Below, piece after piece: positions 1 through 11,215 of a stretch of 64,000 nt of DNA (position 1 is its first letter; each line of letters begins with the position of its first letter). Position numbers and translations under genes: made by a program. Under the pieces are notes generated by a model, which did no database searches, was not told the origin of the DNA, and saw only the letters and a list, made by a program, of their open reading frames with translations. Source of the stretch: Gentiana macrophylla (lineage: Eukaryota > Streptophyta > Magnoliopsida > Gentianales > Gentianaceae); contig CM047810.1 of NCBI GenBank assembly GCA_026214975.1, forward strand, positions 3,968,001 through 4,032,000, read 5' to 3'.

Positions 1-1223
1 AGGAGACTTTATAATTTTAATTTTATTTTGAATAGTTCAAATTTAATTAAAATTGAAATCGATTTAAAATTAAATGTTAATTTTAATTTTCGGTTAAATC
101 ATATAATTAATTAAAAGTTATTTAATTATTTGATGTGATAAAATAAAGACGCATGAGTAGTAGTAGTTAAAATTAGAATTTAATCTTTTTCATAAGATAA
201 AATTGTATGGATTAGATGTGTAGATATAATGTGATTATATGGACCCGATTGATCGTGGACTCGACCAATAGGATAGATGGGAATGTTTTCTTTATGTTGG
301 TTTTGAAAAATTGTCTGAGGCCGTTATGAAGAACGTGACCTAGTTTACTTTTGCATTTATCCCATTCCTCGAGTTCCCCCGTGTGCGGCGGGTGTAATTA
401 TTTATTATGTAACAAGAATGGAGCAAGAAGTTCGAGACCAAGGAGAAATAAAGAACCCATTGGCGTCATGAAGAATAAAGATCCTATTGGCGGTTGCAGA
501 TACCCTTAGTTTGTGACCAGCGGTTTCGCGTCGGTTTGTATTCAAACCGCACTCTAGAAAAAGTCCATGATCATACCGGTTATTTTATGCGCGGAATGTT
601 GTGTATGTTTTACTTTATATGATATCGTAGTAATATGCACATAGTAGATGAGACCATAATTAAACCAAATTAATTAAGTGAATTAATTTAAAATTATTCC
701 CACGCCAAAAATCGAGCCAAAATTGTCTCCCAATATTATAATGACGGTGAAGAGCCTTTGTTCGGATCCAATCGATCGACCACCGTCGGGAGTTGACCTA
801 CCACGGGCATATCGTTATTATTGAGACATGATCGTCACGAGATCTCATGAATATTGGGTTATGACTCGACTAAAGTCTTTCGGTGATTGGCCACCGTCGA
901 GACCGTCTGACTTTAGAGACAAGGGGTTGACTATCACATAGAGATGTGAGGCGTCAAAGAGTTGACTAGTCGACCACTTTGGGAGTCGCGTGCGATGCGA
1001 TTGGTAGAGTACCTACCTTCGAAATTGCCGAGATTGATCGACCACCGTCGGGGATTAAGGCAACTAGATAGGTCCCGACCACTAAAGAATTAATTAAAAT
1101 TCTTGAAAGCCAATAGGGAATAGTTGGCTAGTGGGAGTAAAAACTTATAAATTTCTTAGTGCAAATTTAGGTTTTTATACATGAGCTTTTACTTATTCTA
1201 TCTTTTATTTATTGTTGTAGAAA
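1..1223 (+). other. Non-coding leader of copia element 1
   Basis: AT-rich stretch with no convincing coding potential that precedes the gag start at 1224. A motif close to GACCACCGTCGGGAG recurs near 777, 890 and 1040. No primer binding site or LTR end was found, so it is read as a long internal 5' leader rather than LTR. Confidence 0.5.
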
Positions 1224-2049
1224 ATGTCAAACAAATTGAACCTTCGTTTTATCATCGATAACAAGCTTGACGAAAACTAATTTTCTCGATTGGGAAAGAA
1301 ACCTCAAAATCGTTTTGAGGCACGAGAAGATTGGCTATGTCTTGGGCGAGGCCCTACCGGAAAAGCCCGCCGAGGGTTCGGTTGCGCAGATGTTGTCGAA
1401 AGTACAACAAGCACTGCTATTACGACAATCTTCGATGCTACATGTATCATGCTTGCTTCTATGACACCGAATCTGCAGAAACAAACATGAGTCTATGGAC
1501 GCCACTCTATCATGGTCCACCTGAAGGAACTTTACGCTTCTCGGTCTCGCCTTTGAGAGGTGCGAGGTCTCGAAGGCCTGTTTAGTTGTAAGATGGCATC
1601 TGGGGACTCTTTGTGGTGTCACACGTGCTTAAAATGATCGGGTACATAGAGAGGCTTGGGAAGTGGGCCCAAGTTGGAGCGAGTTGAGTATTGACTTGAT
1701 TCTGCAATCTCTACCTGACTCATTCTCGCAGTTTGTGATGAACTATCACATGAACAAGATAGATTGCTCCCTAGCGGAGTTATTGAACATGTTGAAAACT
1801 GCTGAAGGCACTGTAGGGAAGGGAAAGCAAGTGTTGCTGGTCACTTCGAGCAAGGGCAAGGCAAAAGCCCAGAAAAAGTCCAAGAAGGCGAAGGCTGCAC
1901 CTAAGCCAACGCCTAAGATAGCAAAAGACAAATCCAAGGATGCTTGCTTCCATTGCGGTGAGACCGGACATTGGAGGAGAAACTGCAAGGGCTTCTTGAG
2001 TACCAAGAAGAAGCATTACGATGCTTCGACTTCGTATATTTATGATTGA
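1224..2049 (+). pseudogene. gag of copia element 1 (frameshifted)
   Basis: Nucleocapsid/capsid polyprotein region of a plant copia element. An ATG at 1224 opens a frame that shifts near 1278 into one reading NFLDWERNLKIVLRHEKIGY, the conserved start of this gag family. The second half (from about 1663) holds a lysine- and alanine-rich linker and then a CCHC zinc knuckle, CFHCGETGHWRRNC, at about 1945-1990, which binds genomic RNA in functional elements. The frame is broken at least twice between 1460 and 1663. Family assignment rests on the zinc knuckle and the FLDWERNL block; the gene cannot make a full Gag. Confidence 0.85.
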
Positions 2050-2059
2050 GATCAACATT

Positions 2060-5000
2060 ACTTCTTCTAAGTCTAACCACCGGGTATTAGATCATCGGTT
2101 GTGGTTCTCATATTTGTCACGAATATCACGGGCACTAAGAAGAACTAGAGATCCGAGGAAAGGAGAGGTGGACCTACGCGTTGGAAATGGAGCAAGTGTT
2201 CTTTGCCGCCGTAGGAGTTTATTTTCTTTCATTGCCCGGTGGGCTAGTACTAGAACTCAATAAGCTGTTATTTTGTTCCCGCTCTTTACGAAGAGCATTA
2301 TTTCTATTTCTGCATTAGATGTTGATGGATTTTCTTTTACGTTTGAGAATAAATGTTGTTCTTTTTCACGTGATGGAATCTTTTATGGTACTGGCATACT
2401 TAGCAATGGTCTCTACATATTAGATATGAATGTTGATGTACTTAATATAAATAACAAGAAAGCCAAAATAAATGACTTGAATGAATCCTACTTATGGCAT
2501 TGTAGACTTGGCCATATAAATAAGAATCGCATTTCCAAACTCCATAAAGATGGAATGTTGGATCAATTCGATTATGAATCGTTTGATACATGCGAAGCTT
2601 GTTTACTTGGCAAGATGACAAAGTCACCTTTTAGTGGCAAAGGGATAAGATCCAATGAATTGCTTGAGCTTATACATACTGATGTGTGTGGCCCAATGTC
2701 AATTCAAGCCAAAGGAGGATACTCTTATTTTATCACTTTCACTGATGACCATTCTCGCTATGGTTATATATACTTAATGAAGTATAAGTCCAAGCCTTGA
2801 AAAGTTCAAAGAATTCGAAGTGAAGTAGAGAAACAACTAGGTAAAGAAATCAAAACACTTCGATCCGATCGAGGTGGAGAATACCTAGATGGGGAGTTTC
2901 AAAGTTATTTAAAGGAGAATGGGATTCTACCTGAATGGACCCCTCCAGGGACGCCACAAATGAATGGCATATCTGAGAGGAGGAATCGTACTTTGTTAGA
3001 CATGGTACGTTCCATGATGAGCTATGCGATTCTTCCAAAATCGTTTTGGGGTATGCTCTAGAAACCGCATCCTATACACTTTGACCGAGTTCCATCAAAG
3101 GCGGTTGAGTCCACTCCTATGAAGTGTTCAAAGGAAGAAACCAACACTAGGTTACATGAAACCTTGGGGATGTCCAGTTTATGTGAAACGAACCATGCCT
3201 GACAAACTGGAACCTAGATCTGACAAATGTCTGTTTGTGGGTTATCCTAAGGAAACCAAAGGGTACCAATTTTACCACCCTGAGGAACAAAAGGTGTTTG
3301 TTGCCGGGGTAGCCACTTTCTCGAGAAAGAGTTTATTCGGATAGAGTCGGTGGGAGTAAGATTGATCTTGAAGAAATTCGAGAACCACTTACGGATAACG
3401 ATCCGTTGATGGAAGTAGAGAGACACCACATACAAATGTGGCGCCACCCCTACCGTAGACACAATAACACCTCGAAGATCCACGAGGAACGCCGTGGACC
3501 CGATAGGTACAGCGGCGTGTATCTCATGGAAGATGAGGACCCTAGAACTTATGAGGAGGTGCTATTAAGGCACGACAAAGAGAAATGGCTTGAAGCCATG
3601 AATTCTGAGATGGAATCCATGAAGGACAACCAAGTTTGGAACTTAGTTGATCCGCTTTGAGGAATAGTTCCCATAGGGTGTAAATGGGTCTTTAAGAGAA
3701 AGACCGACATGGACGATAACGTGACCACCTACAAGGCTAGGTTGGTGGCAAAGGTTATAAGCAAAGACAAGGAGTTGACTATGATGAAACCTTCTCGCTT
3801 TGTTGCCATGTTAAAATCCATTAGAATTTTGCTTGCTATTGCAAAGATACCATGATTACGAAATCGCGGATGGATGTGAAAACGACTTTCCTTAACGGGA
3901 ACACATGCGAGGAAGTGTATATGACACGACTGAGGTTTCACAACCAATGACGCCAGGATGGTGTGTAAACCGCAAAGATCCATTTATGGATTAAAGCAAG
4001 CTTCTCGAGTTGGAATCTTCGCTTTGATGAGATAATCAAACAGTTTGATTTCATCAAGAACGAAGATGAGCCTGTGTTTACAAGAAGGTTAGTGGGAGTG
4101 CCATTGTGTTCTTAGTGCTTTATGTGGATGACATACGCTTCATGGTGGGAATGATGTGCCTATGTTACAATCAGTCAAAGCTTGGTTATCCAAGAACTTC
4201 TCAATGAAGGACTTGGGTGAGGCAAACTATATTCAGGAATAAAGATCTATAGAGATAGATCTAAAAGGTTGCTTGGTCCATCGCAGTCCACCTACATAGA
4301 CAAGATCTTCAAGAGATTCGACATGGAGCACCCAAGAAAGGATTGCTTGCCCATGTCACATGGGGTCTACTGTCGAAGGAATGAGTCCTAAGACAGAGGA
4401 GGAAAGGGCACAAATGAGTAAAGTCCCTTATGCTTCGGCAATTGGGTCTATCATGTATGCCATGTTATGCACAAGACCGTACGTCTCGTACCTCTTAGTA
4501 TGACTAGTAGGTACCACCAATCCAGTGATTGTCACTGGATTGTTTGTCAAGAATATCCTTAAGTACTTGAGACGTACTAGGGATATGTTCCTGGTTTTCG
4601 GGAATGATGATTTAGTATTACGAGGTTACACGGATGCGTTTAAACCGACAAGGATGACTTTAAGTCACAATCTGGATTTGTTTTCACGCTTAACGGCGGA
4701 GCGAATGGTGGAAGAGTTCCAAGCGAGGAGACTACTGCAGATTCTACAACGGAAGCCGAATACATAGCGACCTCGGAGGCGGCAAAGGAAGCGATTTGGA
4801 TGAAGAAGTTCATTCATCGAACTTGGTGTGGTTCCCTCCATTGAAGGTCCAGAGACCTGCATCTTGTGATAATAATGGAGCGATATCTCGATCAAAGGAA
4901 CCAAGGTCTCATCGAAGTCCAAACATGTGCTACGGGCGCTATCACTTGATTAGAGATAGTAGATAGAGGAGATGTAAAGATAGAGAAAGTCCACACGGAT

Positions 5001-5095
5001 GATAACATAGGTGATCCGTTAACCAAGGCATTGTCTCAAGCTAAGCATGAGAAACATGTTCACTTGCACGGGCTTAGGCATATGGGTGATTGGCT
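2060..5095 (+). pseudogene. pol of copia element 1 (integrase, RT, RNase H remnants)
   Basis: Degenerate polyprotein in the copia order. The gag-pre-integrase zinc region (WHCRLGHINKNRISKLHK) is near 2490-2560. The integrase core starts with IHTDVCGP (about 2670) and continues with FTDDHSRYGYIYL and the region around the third catalytic acid, NGISERRN, near 2960-2990. Reverse transcriptase begins near 3560 (EKWLEAMNSEMESM) and keeps YVDD at 4121-4132. RNase H ends near 5090 with tracts typical of the copia C-terminus. Stops and frameshifts fall roughly every 100-400 bases, so no Pol can be made. The next feature downstream is the polypurine tract and LTR. Confidence 0.88.
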
Positions 5096-5099
5096 TTAG

Positions 5100-5113
5100 G
5101 CCAAGTGGGAGAT
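5100..5113 (+). other. Polypurine tract of copia element 1
   Basis: The sequence CCAAGTGGGAGATTG directly precedes the 3' LTR start TGTTGGAAAG. This purine-rich spot primes plus-strand DNA synthesis in LTR elements and fixes the LTR start. Confidence 0.75.
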
Positions 5114-6930
5114 TGTTGGAAAGTGTCCTAAACCCCATCGGTCGGACCGGATCCGACCGGTCGGGTCATTTACATCTCTATTTAGTTCATGTAATAACTT
5201 TATTATGATTAATAAAAGCACTTATGTTATTATATATTGTTTATCTTCATATTATTTGTTGTATATATATAGTAACGTCCCTAGTATCAATCATGATATA
5301 GAAACCATGATAGTGATTATGGTTGATGAGATCTCTAATCACTATAACAAAGGTTGGTACTTAAATGTCTTTAGTCTTACATATTATCAAATGGGACATT
5401 GATGATATAATCGGACTAACACGTATTGGATGTCTTCTATCTTTTAGAAGGTAGGGATAGATCTCGTCTATCGAAGTGTAGGACACTTGACCGTGCGTGG
5501 GCGTGTATTAGAGAATGCGACGTTAGGATCGACCCACTTTTACATTAAGTGTCACACTATGTGGCGGTTGTGTAATTATCCTTTGACCGAGTCTTCATGG
5601 CATCACGGTGTGGATTGTCATGCTTTGACACTATTGAGATTTCTCCTAACCACGGGCGATCATGCGGTAGTGATTGGGTATGATATTGAAGCATCGCGGA
5701 GTATACATGATTGGTCGTCCGGGAATCGCGTATCCTATGATTGGGATTGAATATCCGAAATGGCCTTCTTATAAGGAATGTCTAGCTCTCTGAGAATCTT
5801 TGCAAAGTGGGAGTAAATGTGTTATTCCGAGAGAGCATGATATCCAGATTATAAGATACGATCGTCAATGTATTGACACTTTCGAGATCTGATCGTATGG
5901 ATATTATTATAGCGATAGGATTGTAAGTTACACGATAATCGCTTCACATGAAAGGTAGTAGTCATTGCTTTTGACTCTTCCGATGATTGGGGTCACGGTG
6001 TGTTGCTTTGACGCTATCCCGTGATCGTTAGGTATGAAGGGCATTTTAGTAAATTGCACTTTGTGTCTACGGCCAACATATTCGGAAGCTGTATCGGGTC
6101 ACACACATATGAACATCGAGTCGGATTAAAATGCGGTTATAGTTGATAACCAAATAAGGAAAGTTTATCTCTGCAGACTATAAAGGTTATAGTGGTAAAT
6201 TAATATGGTGGTATTTATTTATTATGAATAAATAAAATACAAGATATTAATTATATACATAAATTAGATTAATTAAAGAATATTCCGAAGTAAATCTTTT
6301 TGGGATATGGGCGCCACTTTTGAGTGTACAAGATACACTTGGATTGTGCACTTTAATTAATAAGATTACCATAATATTAATATAAGATATTAATTGATTT
6401 TGAAAAAATAGATTTATGGTAATAAGATAATTATAATCAATATATGATATTGATGAATAAATTATAATTAAAGAGATAAATCAATCTAGTTGATTTTCCT
6501 TATTTTATTAGAAAAAGGTTTTCTTCTCTACACTACTATTGGGGCGCCACTTCCTCTATAAAAGGAAGTGGGTGTCAAGCTCTTTTTTGTACAACACAAT
6601 TGCAAGAGTTCATAATTCTTGTGTAAAATAGAGAGCTCTCCATAGTGAGTTTGTGAGGAAGAAAAGGTCCGATCTAGCGACCGGAGTTTTTCGATAGCAA
6701 TCCAGGAGGATTCCGGCGAGGGGTTCGTGTGGATTAGCGATAGAGGCCGGACGCGTGGGCGGCTTGCGCGTTGAACTACTCTCCGTTGGCGGTCAAAGCG
6801 ACGATCTTGTAGATCATCTAAGGTATAACCGTCAAACTACTTAACGTGTTTATTGCATTAAACGAAGAACGATCTAGAAAAGGAAATCAAATTTTAAATT
6901 CCGCTGCGTTAAACTAGTGATTTCCTAACA
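5114..6930 (+). repeat. 3' LTR of copia element 1
   Basis: About 1.8 kb starting TGTTGGAAAG after the polypurine tract and ending TTTCCTAACA at 6930, immediately before an uninterrupted RT reading of another element. The start and end have the TG...CA form with short inverted ends (TGTT/AACA). A likely promoter is near 6555 (CTATAAAAGG). The insertion duplication on this side would be CAAGG (6931-6935); its partner lies outside the window. Short spurious reading frames inside it are ignored. Confidence 0.85.
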
Positions 6931-7905
6931 CAAGGTGACTGTGCTTGTGGTGTATGTGGATGACATTATACTCACAGGGGATGATAGAGCTGGGATTGAA
7001 CAAGTGAAGAAGGAGATGAAAGAAGAATTTGAAATCAAAGACCTAGGAAGACCAAGTACTTCTTAGGAATGGAGGTGGCTAGATCGAGCAGGGGGAATGG
7101 TGGTATCTCAAAGAAAGTATGTTTTGGACTTACTAATCGAAGCAGGATTGTTGGGATGTAAACTCACTAGTACACCTATGGAGGCTAATCTGAAACTTAC
7201 AAAAGGACGGATAATGAGGAAAAAGTGGGCGAGAGAACAATTCCAGAGGCTTGTGGGAAAGCTGATATATCTAACTCACACTAGGCCTGACATATCATAT
7301 GTTGTGGGGGTGGTCAGCCAGTTTATGCATTCCCCTAGTCAGTCTCATTATCAGGCAGTCATCAGAATTATCAGGTATCTGAAAGGGACTGTTGGAAAGG
7401 GGCTAATGTTCAAAAAAACCAAAAAAGAGGGGGTAAGTGTTTACTGATTCGGTATCAAGGCTGGAGCAAAGGGCAAAGAGTCAACTTCTGAGGTCTTGCA
7501 CATTTATGCAGGGTAATCTTGTAACTTGGAGAAGCAAAAAAGCAGAAGATGTTGCAAGAAGTATGCAAAGACGAGTTTAGAGCCATGACACATGGAATGC
7601 AGAAGAACTATGGGTAAAAGGGTGTTAGAAGACTTGAACTTGATCCGAACTACCTCTAAAATTGTCTTGTGATAATAAAGCGCAATTGACATTGCAAATG
7701 ATCCAGCCAACATGATAGAACCAAACATGTTAAGGTGGGCCAGACATTTCATAAAAGAAAAGCTTGGAAAATGGTGTTATATGCATTCCTTCATGCCATC
7801 AGTTCAACAAACAATGAGATGGACCGACTAAGGCCCTAATGAAGCGAGAACTTGAAGAGTTTATGAGCAAGTTGGGCATGATCAACAACTATGCTCAACT
7901 TGAGG
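6931..7905 (+). pseudogene. RT/RNase H fragment of copia element 2
   Basis: The catalytic YVDD is at 6953-6964. The C-terminal RT/connection block with TRPDISYVVGVVSQFMHSP lies at about 7280-7340 and the RYLKGT motif at about 7373. RNase H follows with SKKAEDVARS near 7535, but it is interrupted by a stop at 7444 and several frameshifts. The 7097-7447 stretch is the longest open part (about 116 codons). The gene is only the C-terminal third of Pol and is not functional. Confidence 0.85.
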
Positions 7906-7908
7906 GAG

Positions 7909-8182
7909 TGTTGAAAAAGGGGCGCTTTGTCTTTTTCTTTGCTTAAAATGAGTGATAGGGTTTGTTAGGACTAGTAGCATTTGTTTCCTTTATTAGAATA
8001 TTCTGTCTTGATTTTATATTATTATGATTGTAATAGCCAATCTTAATTGATTCCTAAAATCAAGGAATTCAATTCAAAGAAGGCTCTAGGTACTCTACCT
8101 ATTTAAATCAAGTCTCCTGTCATTGTAAAATATTTTTTCTAAGAAATAATAAAATAATTTCCTTCCTTCTACTTTCATAACA
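7909..8182 (+). repeat. 3' LTR of copia element 2
   Basis: A 274-bp LTR starting TGTTGAAAAAGG straight after the purine-rich ACTTGAGGGAG and ending TTTCATAACA. Size and TGTT...AACA ends fit small copia LTRs. Downstream sequence switches to a gypsy integrase frame at once. Confidence 0.8.
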
Positions 8183-8198
8183 GTTTGCACAAGGAAGA

Positions 8199-8680
8199 AT
8201 GAAGTATTTTGCTGACAGAAACAAGAAGGATAAGGAGTATAGTGTGGGGGATCTGGTGTTCCTAAAGCTACAACCCTATAGACAACAGTCAGTAGCCTTG
8301 AGGAAGAATGCTAAACTTCCTGCAAAGTATTTTGGACCTTACAAGATCATTGAGAAGCTAAATCCTGTCGCCTACAAGCTCCAACTACCAGCACATTCAC
8401 AGATACACCCAGTTTTTCATGTGTCTATGCTCAAAAAGTATAAAGGTATCAATGATAAAGTGGCAGACTCCCCACCTATCACAACAACAGATGGTCAATT
8501 GGTGGTGTATCCAGAACAGATCCTAGCCATTAGAACAATCAAGAGTGCTAATGCTCCTGTGGTACAATGGAAATGAAGTGGCTGAATGTAGATGCTGAAT
8601 TGGCAACTTGGGAAGATGCAGATCACATCATGGCTCAGTTTCCAGAATTCCCTTTGCAGTTTCCTTTGCCTTGAGGACAA
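8199..8680 (+). pseudogene. Gypsy integrase C-terminus with chromodomain-like tail
   Basis: Reads about 125 codons from 8199 with the GPY/F module (KLPAKYFGPYKIIEKL) and then HPVFHVSMLKKY, both diagnostic of Ty3/gypsy integrase C-termini. A one-base shift near 8572 separates this from a second frame that holds ATWEDADHIMAQFPEF, the end of the chromodomain that targets chromatin. The N-terminal part of the polyprotein is separated from it by the copia 2 insertion (ends 8182). It cannot produce an active integrase. Confidence 0.88.
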
Positions 8681-8701
8681 GGCAAAAGCTAGGGGGAGAT
8701 A

Positions 8702-9066
8702 TGTCATGATATGACCCTTTACCCTTTTATTTAAATAATCAAATGGTGTTTTTGGTGTTTTTTTTAAACTTTTTTGCCCTTTTGTTGTCTTGGCCGTTGT
8801 AGGCTTTCCTTATTCATGCCTGAGAGTCATTTTTTCTCTTTCTTGTTTGTTAGAAAGCTGTTAGACGAGTTGGAGGTAGTATATGTGGAGGAAGGATGGA
8901 TGTGAGGGGTATGACATTATGTATTTTCCTATTTCCTACTCTAATTAAAACTCTCTTTTCACCTTCATCCCCTAATTTCTTTGTGTTCTTCATTCATTTC
9001 TGCATTTTCAGTCGAATTGTGCTATTAAATTATAGAAATTATAGTTTTTGGTCCTATATCGTGACA
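8702..9066 (+). repeat. 3' LTR of gypsy chromovirus
   Basis: Begins TGTCATGATATGACC after the polypurine tract and ends ATATCGTGACA at 9066. The TGTCA...TGACA ends are a perfect 5-bp inverted pair. The host sequence starts at 9067. Confidence 0.75.
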
Positions 9067-9198
9067 CTAAGCAAGAATCAGAAGCATAAATGCGCAAAGA
9101 TAATCCTAAAAAGCATTACTAAATGAATAACCTTTCAACAAGAAATCCAAAAAGTAGGGGAAAAATACAAAAGAATGAAAGCAATAATAAAAATACAA

Positions 9199-9667
9199 CC
9201 TGTTGCAGCCATGATAGATGGCATGATCATTAAGCGCGCTCAAAGCAACGCCTCCTGTAAGGCATATCAAAGTGCCGGAGACTGCTCCCCGTCCCCATGA
9301 TTTGCCGCCGCTACCTTCTTCTACCTCCACCACCCTTGTGTTTGTTAATATTCCCCAATCAGAAATCAGCAATTTTCCAATGCGGAAAAGGGGAAATTAA
9401 GATTAAATTCGGCTAAATTGCAGAGGATATAGCTTAGTTAGATGGCTGCAAAGAGGTAGTTGTTGGATTCCTCTTGATGAATGAAAGAAGACTTCGTCCT
9501 AACATTTGCTTCACTCCAAATTGCTCAGCTCTCAGCGTCATCTTCGCCTGTGAACACAAAATCTTCTTCAACTCCATTTCCCCTTCGCACATGTTGACAA
9601 CATCACTGTTCAAACCAACCGAAATTGCTGAATTTATGTAGCAATTCGTGAGAGGAAATCTGTTCAT
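9199..9667 (-). pseudogene. 5' exons of a truncated host gene, possibly COA1-like
   Basis: On the minus strand a real ATG at 9667 opens 77 codons (to 9434). A second open stretch from about 9372 to 9199 reads GGKSWGRGAVSGTLICLTGG and VALSALNDHAIYHGCN, then ends at a good splice donor (CAACAG/GTTGTA). I recall a similar block from plant proteins related to cytochrome oxidase assembly protein 1, but this is from memory and weak. The glycine- and leucine-rich block could be one membrane span. The exon joint between the two parts is unclear, since the first frame meets a stop. Everything downstream is lost at the gypsy LTR border (9066). Most likely a host gene cut by the retrotransposon. Confidence 0.4.
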
Positions 9668-9679
9668 GAGACGAAATCG

Positions 9680-10195
9680 ATCGGGATGGGGAGTGGATTT
9701 CGTTGAGAACAGAGAGGAGGATTAAGGCGGAAACGTTTTTAATTGATGTTTAGGCGAAAGAATGTTTAGCGAGGGTGAGGTCGACGAGAGCAAAACTTTA
9801 AGTAATGTGTTTATTATAATCGAGCCGATCCGAATCTCTCTAGGGCTCGTGTTTGACTTAACTAACAAAATCCAAACTTGATACTCGGCTTGAGCTCAAT
9901 CGAGAAAAAAAAACACAAGATCAAACTCGGCTCGTTAATTACTTGATATAATTCGACTCGTCTTGTGAACTCGTATAAATATAAATATAATGTATATATA
10001 ATTCTTTTAAATTTATAAAATATGACAAGATCGAGCTCGACTCGATAAATATTAATGATTTAGCTAAAATATTTTACCGATTACCATATATGAAGCTCGA
10101 GATTGGCTTGGCTAATTTCTCTAGTAGCTTGACTCAAGTTTAAACTCATAAAAAAAATGGAATGTTTGTCATATAAATTATTAAAAATTTCTTTC
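9680..10195. other. Intergenic, no gene seen
   Basis: AT-rich DNA with scattered CTCGA/GAGCT-containing words (AGCTCGA, CGACTCG) and no open frame of interest. Nothing else recognised. Confidence 0.6.
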
Positions 10196-10199
10196 CAGA

Positions 10200-10429
10200 A
10201 TTTTGTCACTGGAGATTCTCATCCCAAAAGTTATTGCATGATACTCAAGTCAGACTATAAGTTTTGTGAAAACCACTTAAACCACTCGTGACAAAAGCTT
10301 CTTTGTCACTAATACAACATTTTGTGACAAAGAAAGTTATTGTCACTAGACGCAACCCTTTATGACAAATCTACTACTTGTCACTAAAGGTTTGTCACAA
10401 ATACATTTTTTTTTTTTTTTTTTTTTAGT
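10200..10429. mobile_element. CACTA-like terminal fragment
   Basis: Contains six or more alternately oriented copies of TTTGTGACAAA/TTGTCACTA and ends in a long T run followed by TAGTG (10425-10429), the complement of a CACTA terminus. Repeated sub-terminal TAGTGACA motifs plus a CACTA end are typical of En/Spm-type elements. No transposase and no second terminus were found, so it is a fragment. Confidence 0.5.
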
Positions 10430-10558
10430 GTTTCTTAGCACAACACAAAATTAAATTAATACCCCTATTGGCAACCCTTCATGTCCTCCTTCTTCGTATG
10501 TACTGCTTCATCACTTGGAGATCATCAGTCCAATGTTTATTGCTTTGAATTTAATAAT

Positions 10559-10572
10559 CTATATACATAAAC
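10559..10572 (+). promoter_or_regulatory. TATA-like box of MATH-A
   Basis: CTATATACATAAAC lies about 85 bp before the ATG at 10654. The same order, TATA box, then a TCCTAATTAAG block, then an ATG about 90-100 bp down, is seen in front of MATH-B (19476-19586). Confidence 0.5.
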
Positions 10573-10987
10573 AAAGGAGTCCTAATTAAGCAGCGTTTTA
10601 GCATATTTTTTATTTTTATTTTTGCAGTACAAAGAAACTTATCCCTTCTTGCAATGGCAGAAGAAATAGGTGAAGTACTTATGATTATGATCAGTACACT
10701 ATTATTGACACCATGATAACTCTCCTGGGGCTCGTGAAAAATTCGACTTTGCATAGATCGACTTTCGAGTTTGCATTGATCCAATTTCGCATTCGACCTC
10801 TCTAGAGAGTCGAGTATATATTGAGCTTAAATTATAGATCAAATGTCACTGTGATGCATCAAAAGTAGTTTCGATAGGGTGTCGATAACAATATTTGCCC
10901 TTGTGATTATTGTCGTAATTTTTGAGAATACATTTGAAATGATACAAGTAGAAACAGTTACCTTATAAGGTGAAATTAATTAAGATC

Positions 10988-11215
10988 TGTTGTAAGTGTT
11001 TACACAATTGCAGAATGAAAAACCAAAATCTCTGTTTTATTCCAAAGGTAAACGAGGCTTTAAATAGCCAGGATACAAAATAACGAGAATGTAAAGAAAT
11101 CCTACAAAATCTCCAATCATGGAGACTAAGCACTACTCATAAATGTAGGAACAAAACAACAAACTTCCTATTATTTAGCTAGCATAATTAATGAGGCGAG
11201 AGAATGGGTCAAACA
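10988..11215 (-). repeat. 3' LTR of copia 3 (minus-oriented half)
   Basis: About 228 bp. Read on the minus strand it runs from TGTTTGACCC (at 11215) to ACTTACAACA (at 10988). It matches the LTR at 13559-13778 almost throughout. On the minus strand the purine-rich AGGGAGGATT precedes it, as expected of a polypurine tract. Confidence 0.82.

Larger units (their letters stand above)
1..6930 (+). mobile_element. Ty1/copia element 1, 5' LTR outside window
   Basis: Copia-type order on the plus strand: leader, gag with zinc knuckle, gag-pre-integrase, integrase, reverse transcriptase, RNase H, polypurine tract and 3' LTR. The 3' LTR ends at 6930 in the middle of a second copia pol gene, so this element was inserted into another element. 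No copy of the 1.8-kb LTR is present in bases 1-1223, so the 5' LTR lies upstream of the window. Reading frames are broken many times, so the element is inactive. Confidence 0.9.
6931..8182 (+). mobile_element. Ty1/copia element 2, 3' end, host of element 1
   Basis: Remnant of a second copia family: RT and RNase H followed by a short 3' LTR. The RT begins exactly where element 1's LTR ends, with LVVYVDDIILTGDD read across 6943-6985. Its 5' half must lie beyond element 1, outside the window. The 3' LTR ends at 8182 inside the integrase of a gypsy element, so this copia is itself nested. Confidence 0.88.
8183..9066 (+). mobile_element. Ty3/gypsy chromovirus 3' end
   Basis: Integrase C-terminus with a chromodomain-like tail, then a polypurine tract (GCTAGGGGGAGATA) and a 3' LTR of about 365 bp. 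Chromoviruses carry this C-terminal chromodomain. The element is the outermost of the three nested ones and continues upstream beyond the window. Confidence 0.85.

Noticed and set aside
1..1223. 5' LTR of copia element 1 at the window start
   Set aside because: No match to the 3' LTR at 5114-6930 and no primer binding site.
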